Source: an uncultured Sphingorhabdus sp. (GTDB lineage: Bacteria; Pseudomonadota; Alphaproteobacteria; Sphingomonadales; Sphingomonadaceae). From it: a stretch of DNA of 64,000 nucleotides. The translations under genes were made by a program, and so were the position numbers. Below are positions 46,541 to 55,276 of this stretch, piece by piece. The notes beneath the pieces were generated by a model that did not search any database, was not told where the DNA came from, and worked only from the letters and a program-made list of their open reading frames with translations. The stretch covers positions 186,001-250,000 of the forward strand of contig CANLOL010000001.1 of the NCBI GenBank assembly GCA_947492905.1, in the 5' to 3' direction. Position 1 is the stretch's first letter; each line of letters begins with the position of its first letter.

Positions 46541-47139
46541 CGCGCGCCTCCGGGTACCCACAATATATCATCTTTGCCGTCATTGTTCATCACACGGCAT
46601 AGGGTGAATAATAAATCAGACAGGCGATTAATATAGGTGAGCGCGGCGGGGTTTAATCCATATTCATTATGGGCAGCAACCATTGAACGCTCTGCTCTGC
46701 GCGTAATGGCGCGCGCCAGATGAAGTGCAGACGATGCAGAGCTTCCGCCGGGCAATATAAAGCTTGTAAGCGGCTCTAGCGCATCATTGGAGTCATCAAT
46801 AAGGCCCTCTAACCAAATTGTTCGTTCGGCCGTAACGCGCAACACCATTTCGCTTGGCGTATAATCATTTTGGCCGCTATCATCTAGCTGTGCTGGCGTC
46901 GCAATATCTGCTCCAAGATCGAAAAGATCATTTTGAATAGCGCGCAAAGCCGAGACAATATTCTCTGACTCTATGCTATCTTCAACTGCAGTAATGGCCA
47001 AACCCAATGCACTGTTGCATTCATCAACATCGCCTATGGCTTGCATGCGGCTATCATATTTAGAAACGCGCGAACCATCAACTAGGCCGCTTGTGCCATC
47101 ATCGCCGGTGCGCGTATAAATTTTGTTTATTTTTACCAT
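46537..47139 (-). CDS. Cob(I)alamin adenosyltransferase, PduO/ATR type
   Basis: 200 residues. Transfers adenosyl from ATP to cob(I)alamin. Motifs: YTRTGDDGTSGLVDGSRVSK (ATP loop), GDVDECNSALG, and ARAITRRAERSMVA. Its stop overlaps the egtB TTG start, and the two appear translationally coupled. Why it precedes ergothioneine genes is not clear from sequence. Confidence 0.9.
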   Translation of the reverse strand: MVKINKIYTRTGDDGTSGLVDGSRVSKYDSRMQAIGDVDECNSALGLAITAVEDSIESENIVSALRAIQNDLFDLGADIATPAQLDDSGQNDYTPSEMVLRVTAERTIWLEGLIDDSNDALEPLTSFILPGGSSASSALHLARAITRRAERSMVAAHNEYGLNPAALTYINRLSDLLFTLCRVMNNDGKDDILWVPGGAR

Positions 47140-47178
47140 ATGGCAAGAGACTAGAGCAGCTTTACGCGATAATCTAGC

Positions 47179-47406
47179 TTAACCTGCATTCGCAATAATC
47201 ATGAGCAGTGCCAGCAATACCACAGCGATAGCCTGCCACTTAACGCGCGCGAACATCATTTTATTTTGAACGCCCAAAGATTTAGGCACACCATTTTCAT
47301 CAACCTCATTGGGTTTCATATTGGCAAATGCAACCAATCCTCTTGCAAGCGCGAATACCACCAAAGCGATGGCTATTATAATGGCAATGGTAACGACATA
47401 TCCCAT
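47179..47406 (-). CDS. HIG1-domain twin-transmembrane protein
   Basis: 75 residues with two membrane helices (about 3-24 and 56-73) flanking a loop with PKSLGVQNKMMFARVKWQA, the HIG1 signature. Small HIG1 proteins of alphaproteobacteria are linked to cytochrome oxidase assembly or stability. Placed 39 bases upstream of the adenosyltransferase start, perhaps in one unit. Confidence 0.85.
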   Translation of the reverse strand: MGYVVTIAIIIAIALVVFALARGLVAFANMKPNEVDENGVPKSLGVQNKMMFARVKWQAIAVVLLALLMIIANAG

Positions 47407-47474
47407 GACTGCTCCTAAGCATCATATTGCACCGCCCAATAGCGTGCAATGGTGAGGCTAAAATAGGCATTATA

Positions 47475-48437
47475 TTATGAATTTCCAGTGCTGATTTGAT
47501 TAAATATTATAAATTTTAGAATTTCTTGCGGTTCAACTCCTGATTTTCTCATCTGCATTAACGAGATTGAATCGCTGCTTTTTGATAATTTATCGCCATT
47601 GGAATCGGTCAATAGCCCATGATGCCAATAGCGTGGTGTCGGCAGATCCAATAAATGCTGCAAAAGCCTATGCACAGCGCTATAAGCAAATAAGTCCATC
47701 CCCCTTATGACATGGCTGATAGCATCAGCTGCATCATCGCAAGTCGCAGCCAAATGATAGCTTGCAGGCGCATCTTTGCGCCAGATTACGACATCGCCAA
47801 AAATCGAAGCATCGGCATATTGCTCTCCATGCTCCATATCATTCCACTTTAAAATAGGCATATTGTGCAATGCTTTGGCCATATCTAATCGCCAAGCATG
47901 CGGTTCATTCTTGATGCGCTCTTCATCATATTGAAGGCTACGGCACGTCCCAGGATAATGAGGGCCATCAGGACCATGCTGTACTGGATTCCCAATCAAC
48001 ACATTGGCAATATCACTGCGCGAGCAGAAACAAGGATATAATAGTCCAAGCGCTTTTAAGCGATTGAAAGCAGACCGATAGGTATCGATTCGAGAGGATT
48101 GATAAATAATTGCATCATCCCAATTCAGCCCCAGCCATTGAATATCGGCAATAATAGAATCGCAAAATTCTGGCCGGCTGCGCGTGGCATCAATATCCTC
48201 TATACGCAGCATGAAAGCACCGTCAAAATGATGCGCAAATTGCCTATTAAGCGCAGCAGACAGCGCATGCCCTTGGTGCAAATAGCCATTAGGACTAGGC
48301 GCAAAGCGCGTACGGACATTATCTGTATCACCCAGATTTTTAGAAAGCCCCTCGATAAGAGCCTTTATATCCATATTTTTCATATCGCTATTTGACGTCA
48401 TATTTTTATTCATTAGGGTAGTTTGAAATGCTATCAA
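47475..48437 (-). CDS. gluQ: Glutamyl-Q tRNA(Asp) synthetase
   Basis: 320 residues, resembling the catalytic half of glutamyl-tRNA synthetase; attaches glutamate to queuosine in tRNA-Asp. HIGH equivalent in APSPNGYLHQGHALSA, KMSKS equivalent DKLSKSSDS, zinc ligands CFC ... YPGTC. About 40 residues precede the HIGH region; the start is uncertain among several Met codons because none has a clear ribosome-binding site. Confidence 0.9.
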   Translation of the reverse strand: MIAFQTTLMNKNMTSNSDMKNMDIKALIEGLSKNLGDTDNVRTRFAPSPNGYLHQGHALSAALNRQFAHHFDGAFMLRIEDIDATRSRPEFCDSIIADIQWLGLNWDDAIIYQSSRIDTYRSAFNRLKALGLLYPCFCSRSDIANVLIGNPVQHGPDGPHYPGTCRSLQYDEERIKNEPHAWRLDMAKALHNMPILKWNDMEHGEQYADASIFGDVVIWRKDAPASYHLAATCDDAADAISHVIRGMDLFAYSAVHRLLQHLLDLPTPRYWHHGLLTDSNGDKLSKSSDSISLMQMRKSGVEPQEILKFIIFNQISTGNS

Positions 48438-48566
48438 ACCATTTGATAGAAATATTATTGGTCGGAGAGAATTAAGTCATATCATTGTTACCATGCGCAC
48501 CATGATTGCTGGGCCAATGAAAATATAAAATGATATTATAGAGTGCTATAATAAAAGGAGTCAGAA

Positions 48567-49154
48567 ATGTTGCTTGAGGCAGATACGCTTGATTATGATG
48601 AAAGTGATAGTCATCCAGAAAGCTGTCCTGCACTTGTCCTCAATGCTGATTATACGCCTTTAAGCTATTATCCGCTCAGCCTATGGCCTTGGCAAACCGC
48701 TATTAAAGCTGTGTTTTTGGACAAGGTCGATGTGATTGAAAGCTATGATAGGCAAGTTCACAGCCCTAGCCTTGATATGCAAATCCCATCGGTCATTGCG
48801 CTTAAACAATATGTAAAGCCAAATGAATATCCGGCTTTCACTCGTTTTAATCTATTTTTGCGCGATCGATTTCAGTGCCAATATTGCGGCTCGCCTGAGA
48901 ATCTAACCTTTGACCATGTTATTCCCCGCCGCGCTGGCGGTATCACTAGCTGGGAAAATGTGGCGGCGGCTTGTTTGAAATGTAATCTCAAAAAAGGCGG
49001 GCGCGACCCAAAACAAGCGCATATGCAATTGGCCAAAAAGCCTATTAAACCAACCAATTGGCAGCTCCAAGATTGCGGGCGCGCTTTTCCGCCCAACCAT
49101 TTGCACGAAACATGGCGCGATTGGCTCTATTGGGATTTGGAATTAGAAAGCTAG
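48567..49154 (+). CDS. HNH endonuclease
   Basis: 195 residues. The HNH core is CQYCGSPENLTFDHVIPRR then SWENVAAACLKCNLKKGG, with two Cys pairs for zinc and the catalytic His of FDHV. This widely conserved alphaproteobacterial form has a PALVLNADYTPLSYYPL N-terminus. AAGGAG precedes ATG 48567 and a TATAAT lies just before it. Biological role not established. Confidence 0.9.
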   Translation: MLLEADTLDYDESDSHPESCPALVLNADYTPLSYYPLSLWPWQTAIKAVFLDKVDVIESYDRQVHSPSLDMQIPSVIALKQYVKPNEYPAFTRFNLFLRDRFQCQYCGSPENLTFDHVIPRRAGGITSWENVAAACLKCNLKKGGRDPKQAHMQLAKKPIKPTNWQLQDCGRAFPPNHLHETWRDWLYWDLELES

Positions 49155-49201
49155 CCTCTTATAGAGCAGCTTGTCTTGACTGGCTTTGATTCCGAAGCTT
49201 T

Positions 49202-49804
49202 TTACTCAGAATCATCCGCACCACTATCACTTGATTTACCAACATTGAGCGACGGCACAGCCTTAGCAGCATCTTCGGGCGTTATACCCGGCGGCGGCGC
49301 AGCCGAGATGGTTTCTAATTTGCGCATCACCCGCCCTGCTCTCTTTATCGCGCCGCGCATGGCATTATAACCTCCGCAGCGGCAAATATTGGTAATCGCT
49401 TCATCAATATCCTTATCGCTTGGATCAGGGTTTTTGCGCAATAATGCCGATGCAGCCATTATAAAACCGGGTGTACAAAATCCGCATTGCGGTACATTGG
49501 CCGCCACAAATGATTGTTGCAAAGGATGCGATCGATCATTGCTCAAACCCTCAATAGTACGCACAAATCGGCCTTCGACCTCTGTTATGGTGACAAGGCA
49601 AGAGCGGATAGCCTCTCCATCGATTTCCACCATACAGGCCCCGCAGTCCCCATTGCCGCAGCCAAATTTCGTACCTGTTAGATTTGATGCATCGCGCAGC
49701 GCCCACAAAAGCGGCGTTTCTGGATCCATAATATATTGCACGGGGCGATCATTGACGGTGAATTTTGTAATGGCTCTGCCCTTTCGTTGCGGTAATATGG
49801 TCAA
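49202..49804 (-). CDS. 2Fe-2S subunit of a xanthine-oxidase-family dehydrogenase (orphan)
   Basis: 200 residues. FGCGNGDCGACMVEIDGE and later CGFCTPGFIM with CRCGGY carry the eight Cys for two 2Fe-2S clusters, as in IorA or aldehyde dehydrogenase small subunits. A C-terminal tail of ~45 residues is extra. No molybdopterin-binding large subunit is adjacent. The frame begins at TTG 49804; MTKFTVNDRP-like homologues suggest the true start may be the ATT in front of TKFTVN, with AAAGGG just upstream. Confidence 0.87.
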   Translation of the reverse strand: MTILPQRKGRAITKFTVNDRPVQYIMDPETPLLWALRDASNLTGTKFGCGNGDCGACMVEIDGEAIRSCLVTITEVEGRFVRTIEGLSNDRSHPLQQSFVAANVPQCGFCTPGFIMAASALLRKNPDPSDKDIDEAITNICRCGGYNAMRGAIKRAGRVMRKLETISAAPPPGITPEDAAKAVPSLNVGKSSDSGADDSE

Positions 49805-50119
49805 TAATATTGATTATCGCAAGCCAAATAGATGAGATACTATGCTTGCGAAACGCGCATTAGAATCATGCTAAAGTGGCTAGATTCGCTTTTTCCTCTG
49901 AAATATGCTATCCGTTAGGGATTAACAGCCTAAGAAAAGGGCGCATAATCGGCTAAAATCTCTCTTATTTATGAGAATGTAGCGAATATTGCTTTATCTT
50001 CTTGAATTATTCATAAAGCGAGTCTAATGCACCCTCAACCATGCCGCAGCGATGCGGCTATTTTTGTTTGCCTATGCTATATGGCTGACATTTATTAAAG
50101 AATTCGGAGTGTAATTTAT
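49805..50119. other. 315-bp gap upstream of rpsU with a + strand terminator
   Basis: No CDS. Contains a perfect hairpin GCCGCA-GCGA-TGCGGC followed by TATTTTT at 50043-50065, a + strand Rho-independent terminator with no + strand gene upstream of it for about 890 bases. It may end an unannotated small RNA starting in this gap, or act as an rpsU leader attenuator. Confidence 0.5.
50043..50065 (+). terminator. Terminator upstream of rpsU
   Basis: GCCGCA (50043-50048), loop GCGA, TGCGGC (50053-50058), then TATTTTT. Located 55 bases before the rpsU start. Confidence 0.7.
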
Positions 50120-50332
50120 ATGCAAATTTTAGTACGCGATAACAATGTTGACCAAGCGCTACGCGCGCTGAAAAAGAAACTACAACGCGAAGGCGTTTAT
50201 CGTGAAATGAAATTGCGTCGTCACTTTGAAAAACCATCTGAAAAACGTGCACGCGAAAAAGCCGCTGCTGTTCGCCGCGCTCGTAAATTAGAGCGCAAGC
50301 GTATGGAACGTGATGGCGTAAAGCCCGCGTAA
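50120..50332 (+). CDS. rpsU: 30S ribosomal protein S21
   Basis: 70 residues: [20 protein letters not shown] then [19 protein letters not shown] and a basic C-terminus, the S21 signature. Binds the 30S platform near the anti-Shine-Dalgarno. GGAGTG upstream of ATG 50120. Followed by a strong terminator. Confidence 0.97.
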   Translation: MQILVRDNNVDQALRALKKKLQREGVYREMKLRRHFEKPSEKRAREKAAAVRRARKLERKRMERDGVKPA

Positions 50333-50383
50333 ATACTGTAATAATGATGAGCATCTATTGCTTGTCTGCTGAATGTTTAAAAT

Positions 50384-50411
50384 GAGCGCCCACTAATGGC
50401 GCTCTTTTTTT
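50384..50411 (+). terminator. Rho-independent terminator after rpsU
   Basis: GAGCGCC (50384-50390), loop CACTAAT, perfect complement GGCGCTC (50398-50404), then seven further T. Confidence 0.92.
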
Positions 50412-50484
50412 GTCCAAGCCCCTCATCATCCATTGTTCATATAGAGGCTGTTAAGTGCTGTTTTGAACAATAAAAGGCCATCAT

Positions 50485-51456
50485 ATGCTTACCAATCTCT
50501 CAATCGTACAAATTTTAACCCAGAAATTGCGCAGCAGCCGATTCATCTTATTATTATCTCTCATCATGAGTGCAGGAGCGTCTCATGCGTTGGCACAAGA
50601 CCCTTCATATGCGCAAAAAAATGCGGATTTTCTGATACAAAATGCCAATAAAGATGGCGTAGAAACCACCACAAGCGGCCTGCAATTTCAAACCATTACA
50701 GCTGGCGAAGGCGCATCACCTACCGCCACAGATATAGCCCTTGTCGGCTATAAAGGCATGTTAATCGACGGCACTGTTTTTGATGAAATTGCGCAAGCAC
50801 CGCTGCCCATAGGTCAACTTGTTCCCGGATTTGCCGAAGCTTTGCAAAAAATGCAAATAGGCGGCCAATATAAAATCTGGATACCTTCGAATATTGGTTA
50901 TGGCCCCGATGATCAAATCAATCCGCAAACGGGCGAGATTGGGATTCCCGGCGGATCTGTCATCATATTTGAAGTCAATTTAATCGATTTTAAATCGCAA
51001 GCAGAGATTGATGAATTGCGCCGTCAAGCAGCAGCAGAGCAATCCGCCCTTCAAGCCCCGCCCCAAAAAAGCTTCGAAGAGGTTGAAAAATTATTGGGCT
51101 TTGAAACTATAAAGGCTGGGGCAGGAGAATCGCCATCAAAAAATGACACCGTCTTGGTCAGCTATCGCGGCATGTTATCCGATGGCACGGTTTTTGATCA
51201 AAATGCTTATGCCACATTTCCTGTTGATCAAGTCATCCCCGGATTTTCAGTGGGTTTACAGAAAATGCAAGTCGGCGGGCGCTATAAAATAGAGATACCA
51301 TCAGAAATTGGCTATGGTCCGAATGACCGCACTAACCCGCGAACAGGGGAAGTCTCTATACCGGGCGGATCGACCTTGATTTTCGAGGTGCATTTGCTGC
51401 ATTTCATATCACAAGCCGAAATCACCGCATTTAACAATAGTAGCACTGCTGAATAA
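50485..51456 (+). CDS. Exported FKBP-type peptidyl-prolyl isomerase, two domains
   Basis: 323 residues. Signal peptide ends near HALAQ. Two FKBP domains (about 55-170 and 200-310), each with VGYKGMLIDGTVFDE-type FD motif, IPxxIGYGPxD and IPGGSxxIFEV, plus an NPQTGE insert. Catalyses proline isomerisation in the envelope. The first domain is almost identical at DNA level to the next gene's domain, pointing to recent duplication. AAAGG precedes ATG 50485. Confidence 0.9.
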   Translation: MLTNLSIVQILTQKLRSSRFILLLSLIMSAGASHALAQDPSYAQKNADFLIQNANKDGVETTTSGLQFQTITAGEGASPTATDIALVGYKGMLIDGTVFDEIAQAPLPIGQLVPGFAEALQKMQIGGQYKIWIPSNIGYGPDDQINPQTGEIGIPGGSVIIFEVNLIDFKSQAEIDELRRQAAAEQSALQAPPQKSFEEVEKLLGFETIKAGAGESPSKNDTVLVSYRGMLSDGTVFDQNAYATFPVDQVIPGFSVGLQKMQVGGRYKIEIPSEIGYGPNDRTNPRTGEVSIPGGSTLIFEVHLLHFISQAEITAFNNSSTAE

Positions 51457-51539
51457 TCATTTTTATCTTTATTTTTGCAGCAATATTCTCAATAAGGCTG
51501 AAAATAATATTAGAGCCTCTAGATGATTAAGGTATATAT

Positions 51540-52193
51540 ATGTCAGCAACATCCGTTCCCATTCGCCCCATTGCAAAAGGCACACTTGTCAAATTATGGG
51601 TTGGCATCATCCTTTTGATAATAGCGGCTGCGGCCATAGCCTATGTAGGTGTTTCCAGCATTAATGACAAATTTCAATCATCCGATGCATTCTTAGCCAA
51701 AAACGCCAAAAATGATGGCATTGAAACCACAGAGAGCGGATTGCAATTTCAAACCATCAAAGCTGGCGAAGGCCCATCACCCACCGCCACAGATATAGCC
51801 CTTGTCGGATATAAAGGCATGTTAATCGATGGCACTGTATTTGATGAAGCCCCGCAAGCACCATTCCCTGTTGGACAAGTGGTTCCTGGTTTTTCAGAAG
51901 CTCTGCAAAAAATGCAAAAAGGCGGCGAATATAAAATCTGGATTCCATCCGATTTGGGTTATGGTCCAGACGATCAAACCAACCCGCAAACGGGTGAAGT
52001 CGCAATTCCGGGCGGCTCTGTGCTGGTTTTTGAAGTGAATTTGCTAGATTTTAGAACACAGGCTGAAGTCGAAGAATTCCGCAAACAAGCCGAACAAGCA
52101 CAGGGCGGCCCCCAAGCTCCAGGCGGTGTTCCGCAAGGCCTGCCCCCTGAGCTACAAGCGCAATTAGAAGCACAATTGCGCGGCGGGCAATAA
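51540..52193 (+). CDS. Membrane-anchored FKBP-type peptidyl-prolyl isomerase
   Basis: 217 residues: one N-terminal membrane helix (about 20-42, LWVGIILLIIAAAAIAYVG), a single FKBP domain (about 65-175) very like the first domain of the preceding gene, and a Gln/Pro/Gly-rich tail. Probably anchored with its domain in the periplasm. TAAGG upstream of ATG 51540. Confidence 0.9.
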   Translation: MSATSVPIRPIAKGTLVKLWVGIILLIIAAAAIAYVGVSSINDKFQSSDAFLAKNAKNDGIETTESGLQFQTIKAGEGPSPTATDIALVGYKGMLIDGTVFDEAPQAPFPVGQVVPGFSEALQKMQKGGEYKIWIPSDLGYGPDDQTNPQTGEVAIPGGSVLVFEVNLLDFRTQAEVEEFRKQAEQAQGGPQAPGGVPQGLPPELQAQLEAQLRGGQ

Positions 52194-52245
52194 TTCGCTT
52201 TAGCCTGAACAATGCCTCTGTTAAGCAAAAACAGAGGAGCAGATC

Positions 52246-53049
52246 ATGGATTTCAAAGATAAATGCGTCGTCATAACTGGCGGAGCAACGGGTATCGGCC
52301 TATCTCTCGCCAAAAAATTTGGCAGCGATGGCGCGAACATCATATTATTTGAACCGCGCGAAGCAGTGCTCAAAGAAGCGCTCTCAACCCTTCAATCTTT
52401 GGGCATAGAGGCGCAATATAAGGCTGGCGATGTTACCAATGCGGATGATGTTGAAACCTTAGCTAAATTTGCATGGGCACAATATGGCCGCTGTGATGTG
52501 CTGATTAATAATGCTGGTATCGGCGGAACGCGTGACACTATATTTGATATGGATATGAGCGATGCTCGCGCCCTTTATGATGTGAATTTTTTTGGCGTTT
52601 GGCATGGTATAAAAAGCTTTGGTAGACGAATGCGTGATGATGGTTTGCCCAGCGCTATATATAGCGTAGCATCTGAAAATGCCCTGTTTAATGCTCTGCC
52701 CAAAGGTGGCAGTGCTTATGTGTCGAGCAAGCATGCAGTGCATGGATTGATGGAAGTATTCCGCCGCGATGCCCCCGATAATATCCATTGCGGTGTCATA
52801 ATGCCCGGTTGGGTTTCCACTGATTTAAGCGGCCATAAAGGCATGGATGTGGATGCTTTTGCCAATATCATCTATCCGCAAATCTGCGATAATCAATATT
52901 ATGTCATCAGCCATGCCTATAATAAGGTTCGCATTACCGAACGCTATGATGAAATTTGCCAATCATTAGATAATTATGCACCGCGCTATGATAGAGATGA
53001 TGAATATGATGTGCAGCTCTATGTCGAACGCCTAAAACGCGACAAATAA
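52246..53049 (+). CDS. Short-chain dehydrogenase/reductase
   Basis: 267 residues. Rossmann motif TGGATGIG near residue 11, LINNAGIGG, and the catalytic Tyr-Lys in YVSSKHA; catalytic Ser in IYSVASEN. Substrate unknown. AGAGGAG precedes ATG 52246. The last 12 bases (CGCGACAAATAA) are repeated directly after the stop. Confidence 0.9.
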   Translation: MDFKDKCVVITGGATGIGLSLAKKFGSDGANIILFEPREAVLKEALSTLQSLGIEAQYKAGDVTNADDVETLAKFAWAQYGRCDVLINNAGIGGTRDTIFDMDMSDARALYDVNFFGVWHGIKSFGRRMRDDGLPSAIYSVASENALFNALPKGGSAYVSSKHAVHGLMEVFRRDAPDNIHCGVIMPGWVSTDLSGHKGMDVDAFANIIYPQICDNQYYVISHAYNKVRITERYDEICQSLDNYAPRYDRDDEYDVQLYVERLKRDK

Positions 53050-53100
53050 CGCGACAAATAATGATAAGATTTTATTAAGTTTTTATGCTATAATATCCCT

Positions 53101-53829
53101 ATGAGTGCGGTATCCATCATAGTCCCTATATTGAATGAAGAGAGCGTCTTAACCGATGTTCTTACCAATCTTATGGACTTAACACCGCAGCCCGATGAAA
53201 TTTTATTCATTGATGGCGGTAGCACCGATAAATCTGTGGAGATTGTCCAAAAAGCCGGCTTCAAGCTGATAATATCAGAGAAAAAAGGCCGCGGCACACA
53301 GATTAATAAAGGCGTGTTGATGGCGAAACATGATATTGTTTGCGTGCTACATGCGGATACCAAATTGCCCAGCGATGCAGTCACTATCATAAAAGATACT
53401 ATGGCTGATCGTGCTATATCTCTGGCCAGTTTTATGCCGCGCATCATGGGTGATAATGGCACGCGGTGGGGGACCAGTTTTCACAATTGGATCAAAACTT
53501 GGTACACGCCAATAGTGTTTAGACCGCATTTATTTCTGCGCGGTGTACGATTATTATTTGGCGATCATGCCATGTTTTTTCGGCGCGATGATTTTCATCA
53601 TATTGGCGGATTGGATGAGAGGCTTACCATCATGGAAGAAGCCGATTTATGCATCGCTATGGCGCGGCTTGGTAAGATTAAAATGGTGCGCCGATGGGTG
53701 CAGACCTCGGATCGCCGCATTGTCAAATGGGGTGCGCTAAAGGCGAATCTTATCTATTTCAAAGTCGGTATCATGTGGGCCTTTGGTGCGCGCGAGCGGC
53801 TAACCAAACATTATCCCGATATACGCTGA
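53101..53829 (+). CDS. Family 2 glycosyltransferase (TIGR04283-like)
   Basis: 242 residues. GT-A fold: [31 protein letters not shown] (metal-binding DxD equivalent), GDHAMFFRR and [14 protein letters not shown]. Similar short transferases often sit beside a second transferase; sugar and acceptor unknown. Ends a few bases before the DUF2256 gene. Confidence 0.88.
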   Translation: MSAVSIIVPILNEESVLTDVLTNLMDLTPQPDEILFIDGGSTDKSVEIVQKAGFKLIISEKKGRGTQINKGVLMAKHDIVCVLHADTKLPSDAVTIIKDTMADRAISLASFMPRIMGDNGTRWGTSFHNWIKTWYTPIVFRPHLFLRGVRLLFGDHAMFFRRDDFHHIGGLDERLTIMEEADLCIAMARLGKIKMVRRWVQTSDRRIVKWGALKANLIYFKVGIMWAFGARERLTKHYPDIR

Positions 53830-53834
53830 TTGTC

Positions 53835-53972
53835 ATGGCGCATAAAAAATTAAACTTGCCCAGCAAGACATGCCCCGTTTGCGAACGTCCGTTCAATTGG
53901 CGCAAGAAATGGGCGCGCGATTGGGATAATGTCATCTATTGCTCAGAACGGTGTAGGCGCAGTAAATCATAG
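53835..53972 (+). CDS. DUF2256 zinc-ribbon-like protein (45 aa)
   Basis: 45 residues: [18 protein letters not shown] then [10 protein letters not shown], matching the DUF2256 pattern of two Cys pairs that probably bind zinc. The ATG lies 5 bases after the glycosyltransferase stop. Function unknown. Confidence 0.88.
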   Translation: MAHKKLNLPSKTCPVCERPFNWRKKWARDWDNVIYCSERCRRSKS

Positions 53973-53984
53973 TGTTAATTATAA

Positions 53985-54010
53985 TTATTGTTGTGTTAAC
54001 ACAACAATAA
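53985..54010. promoter_or_regulatory. 26-bp perfect palindrome over the XRE gene promoter
   Basis: A perfect palindrome, TTATTGTTGTG|TTAA|CACAACAATAA by halves, with centre in GTTAAC. A GTGTTAA half-like sequence also occurs at about 53972. It covers the -35 element of the XRE promoter, so it is a likely autorepression operator. Confidence 0.75.
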
Positions 54011-54020
54011 CGCATATATA
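53991..54020 (+). promoter_or_regulatory. Predicted promoter of the XRE operon, leaderless mRNA
   Basis: TTGTGT (53991-53996) and TATATA (54015-54020) with an 18-base spacer. The ATG at 54026 lies five bases past the -10, so transcription would start at or close to the first codon and give a leaderless message. This fits the absence of any ribosome-binding site there. Confidence 0.55.
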
Positions 54021-54025
54021 CACAT

Positions 54026-54253
54026 ATGTACAACCGAATCGCTTTATTCAGAACCGAAGCTGGATTATCACGCAAAGACCTTGCAGAGGCGGTCGATGTT
54101 AACCCGCAGACCATCGGCTATTTGGAACGGGGCGATTATAAACCGAGCTTAGAATTGGCTATGAAAATCGCTGCGCAATTTGATGTGCCGATTGAATTGA
54201 TATTTTCTTTCACCCCGTTTGAGAGCGTCGCCGATGCGCTGCGTAGGAGTTAG
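54026..54253 (+). CDS. XRE-family HTH regulator (YozG-like size)
   Basis: 75 residues. The N-terminal helix-turn-helix reads GLSRKDLAEAVDVNPQTIGY with LERGDYKPSLELAMKIA behind it. No sensor domain. It resembles the small XRE regulators that are paired with small membrane proteins in other bacteria, and it precedes three such genes here. Probable autorepressor acting at the palindrome. Confidence 0.9.
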   Translation: MYNRIALFRTEAGLSRKDLAEAVDVNPQTIGYLERGDYKPSLELAMKIAAQFDVPIELIFSFTPFESVADALRRS

Positions 54254-54254
54254 T

Positions 54255-54773
54255 ATGAGTATTTTAAAACCTACATCCGAGGAAAATCGAAAAAAACAAA
54301 AAGAAGTTGCGTCTCGCAAACGCATCCCCATCTTACGATGGATACAAATGTTTCTCGCTATCACTGCTGTTTTATCTGTAATTGCTATGATTATATTTGC
54401 GGATGATATAATGGATCTCAGTTGGCAGAACTGGTTTGATCGCTCTTTTCCTGCAATTGCATTATTTTGTATGTCGGCTGTCACTCCAATGTCTAGAGGT
54501 TTCATGTCTTTTGGTTTACACTATCCTCATTATGATGAATTTGAGGTGGCTACCCTAAACCAATCACGCCATATCAGCTTGTGGATCATCATCGCCCTCA
54601 CATGGCTATTATGTCTGTGGTGCGGCCTTGGTACGGCTTATAAATTTGTACATCCGCAAACGACCCTAGATTGGTTGAGCATTGGTACAGTGTTACTAAT
54701 TTTGACACCCATGTTGCCTTATATCATCGCCGAATGGATAACCCTCCTTCCACCAGAAGGAGACAAAGCATGA
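54255..54773 (+). CDS. Four-TM membrane protein, paralogue 1 of 3
   Basis: 172 residues, family unnamed. About four membrane helices; between helices 2 and 3 a conserved HYDEFEVATLNQSRHIS segment. Ends IAEWITLLPPEGDKA. AGGAG at 54245-54249 precedes ATG 54255, 1 base after the XRE stop. The C-terminal PPEGD codons contain the ribosome-binding site of the next gene. Confidence 0.82.
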   Translation: MSILKPTSEENRKKQKEVASRKRIPILRWIQMFLAITAVLSVIAMIIFADDIMDLSWQNWFDRSFPAIALFCMSAVTPMSRGFMSFGLHYPHYDEFEVATLNQSRHISLWIIIALTWLLCLWCGLGTAYKFVHPQTTLDWLSIGTVLLILTPMLPYIIAEWITLLPPEGDKA

Positions 54774-55276
54774 GCTTCCTTGATCCACTCCCCGAAACGC
54801 ACAAAGAGAATATGCAAGAGATTGCATGGCGTCCACGTAATAAATATGTGAAATGGAGCATGTTATTTGCGATCATAGCTACTGGTATCATAACATCTAT
54901 AAATGCTGTTAATTCAGACCAATCCATTAGCATATTTCAAATTATCGTAATGCCATTTTCAATCATGTTGGTGAACTGCATGATATCACCATTTTCGCGC
55001 GGCATGTTCTTAGGAATGTTCATCAATCCCCATTATGATGAGTGTGAAATCGCGGCGCTTAACCGAGCAAGGCACATCAGCCTATGGATTATAAATGGCT
55101 TGGCCATCTCGCTCTGCGCTTGGTGTTATTTTGGCGCGGTCATTGATATTCCTCATCCCATCACAGTGCGCAATTGGATAAGTGTGGCTATGTTCTTTCT
55201 GGTCATTCCTCCATTATTGCCAGCCGTGATCGCCGAATGGATAATCCCCCTTCCACCAGAAGGAGACGAAAAATGA
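54770..55276 (+). CDS. Four-TM membrane protein, paralogue 2 of 3
   Basis: 168 residues, aligning throughout with paralogue 1: SRGMFLGMF, NPHYDECEIAALNRARHIS, WII and IAEWIIPLPPEGDEK. Starts at ATG 54770 overlapping the previous stop by 4 bases; AAGGAG (54757-54762) lies in the PPEGD codons of paralogue 1. Coupled translation. Confidence 0.82.
   Translation: MSFLDPLPETHKENMQEIAWRPRNKYVKWSMLFAIIATGIITSINAVNSDQSISIFQIIVMPFSIMLVNCMISPFSRGMFLGMFINPHYDECEIAALNRARHISLWIINGLAISLCAWCYFGAVIDIPHPITVRNWISVAMFFLVIPPLLPAVIAEWIIPLPPEGDEK

Noticed and set aside
53038-53061. 12-bp direct duplication at the SDR stop
   Set aside because: Simple tandem duplication of CGCGACAAATAA after the stop, no sign of function.
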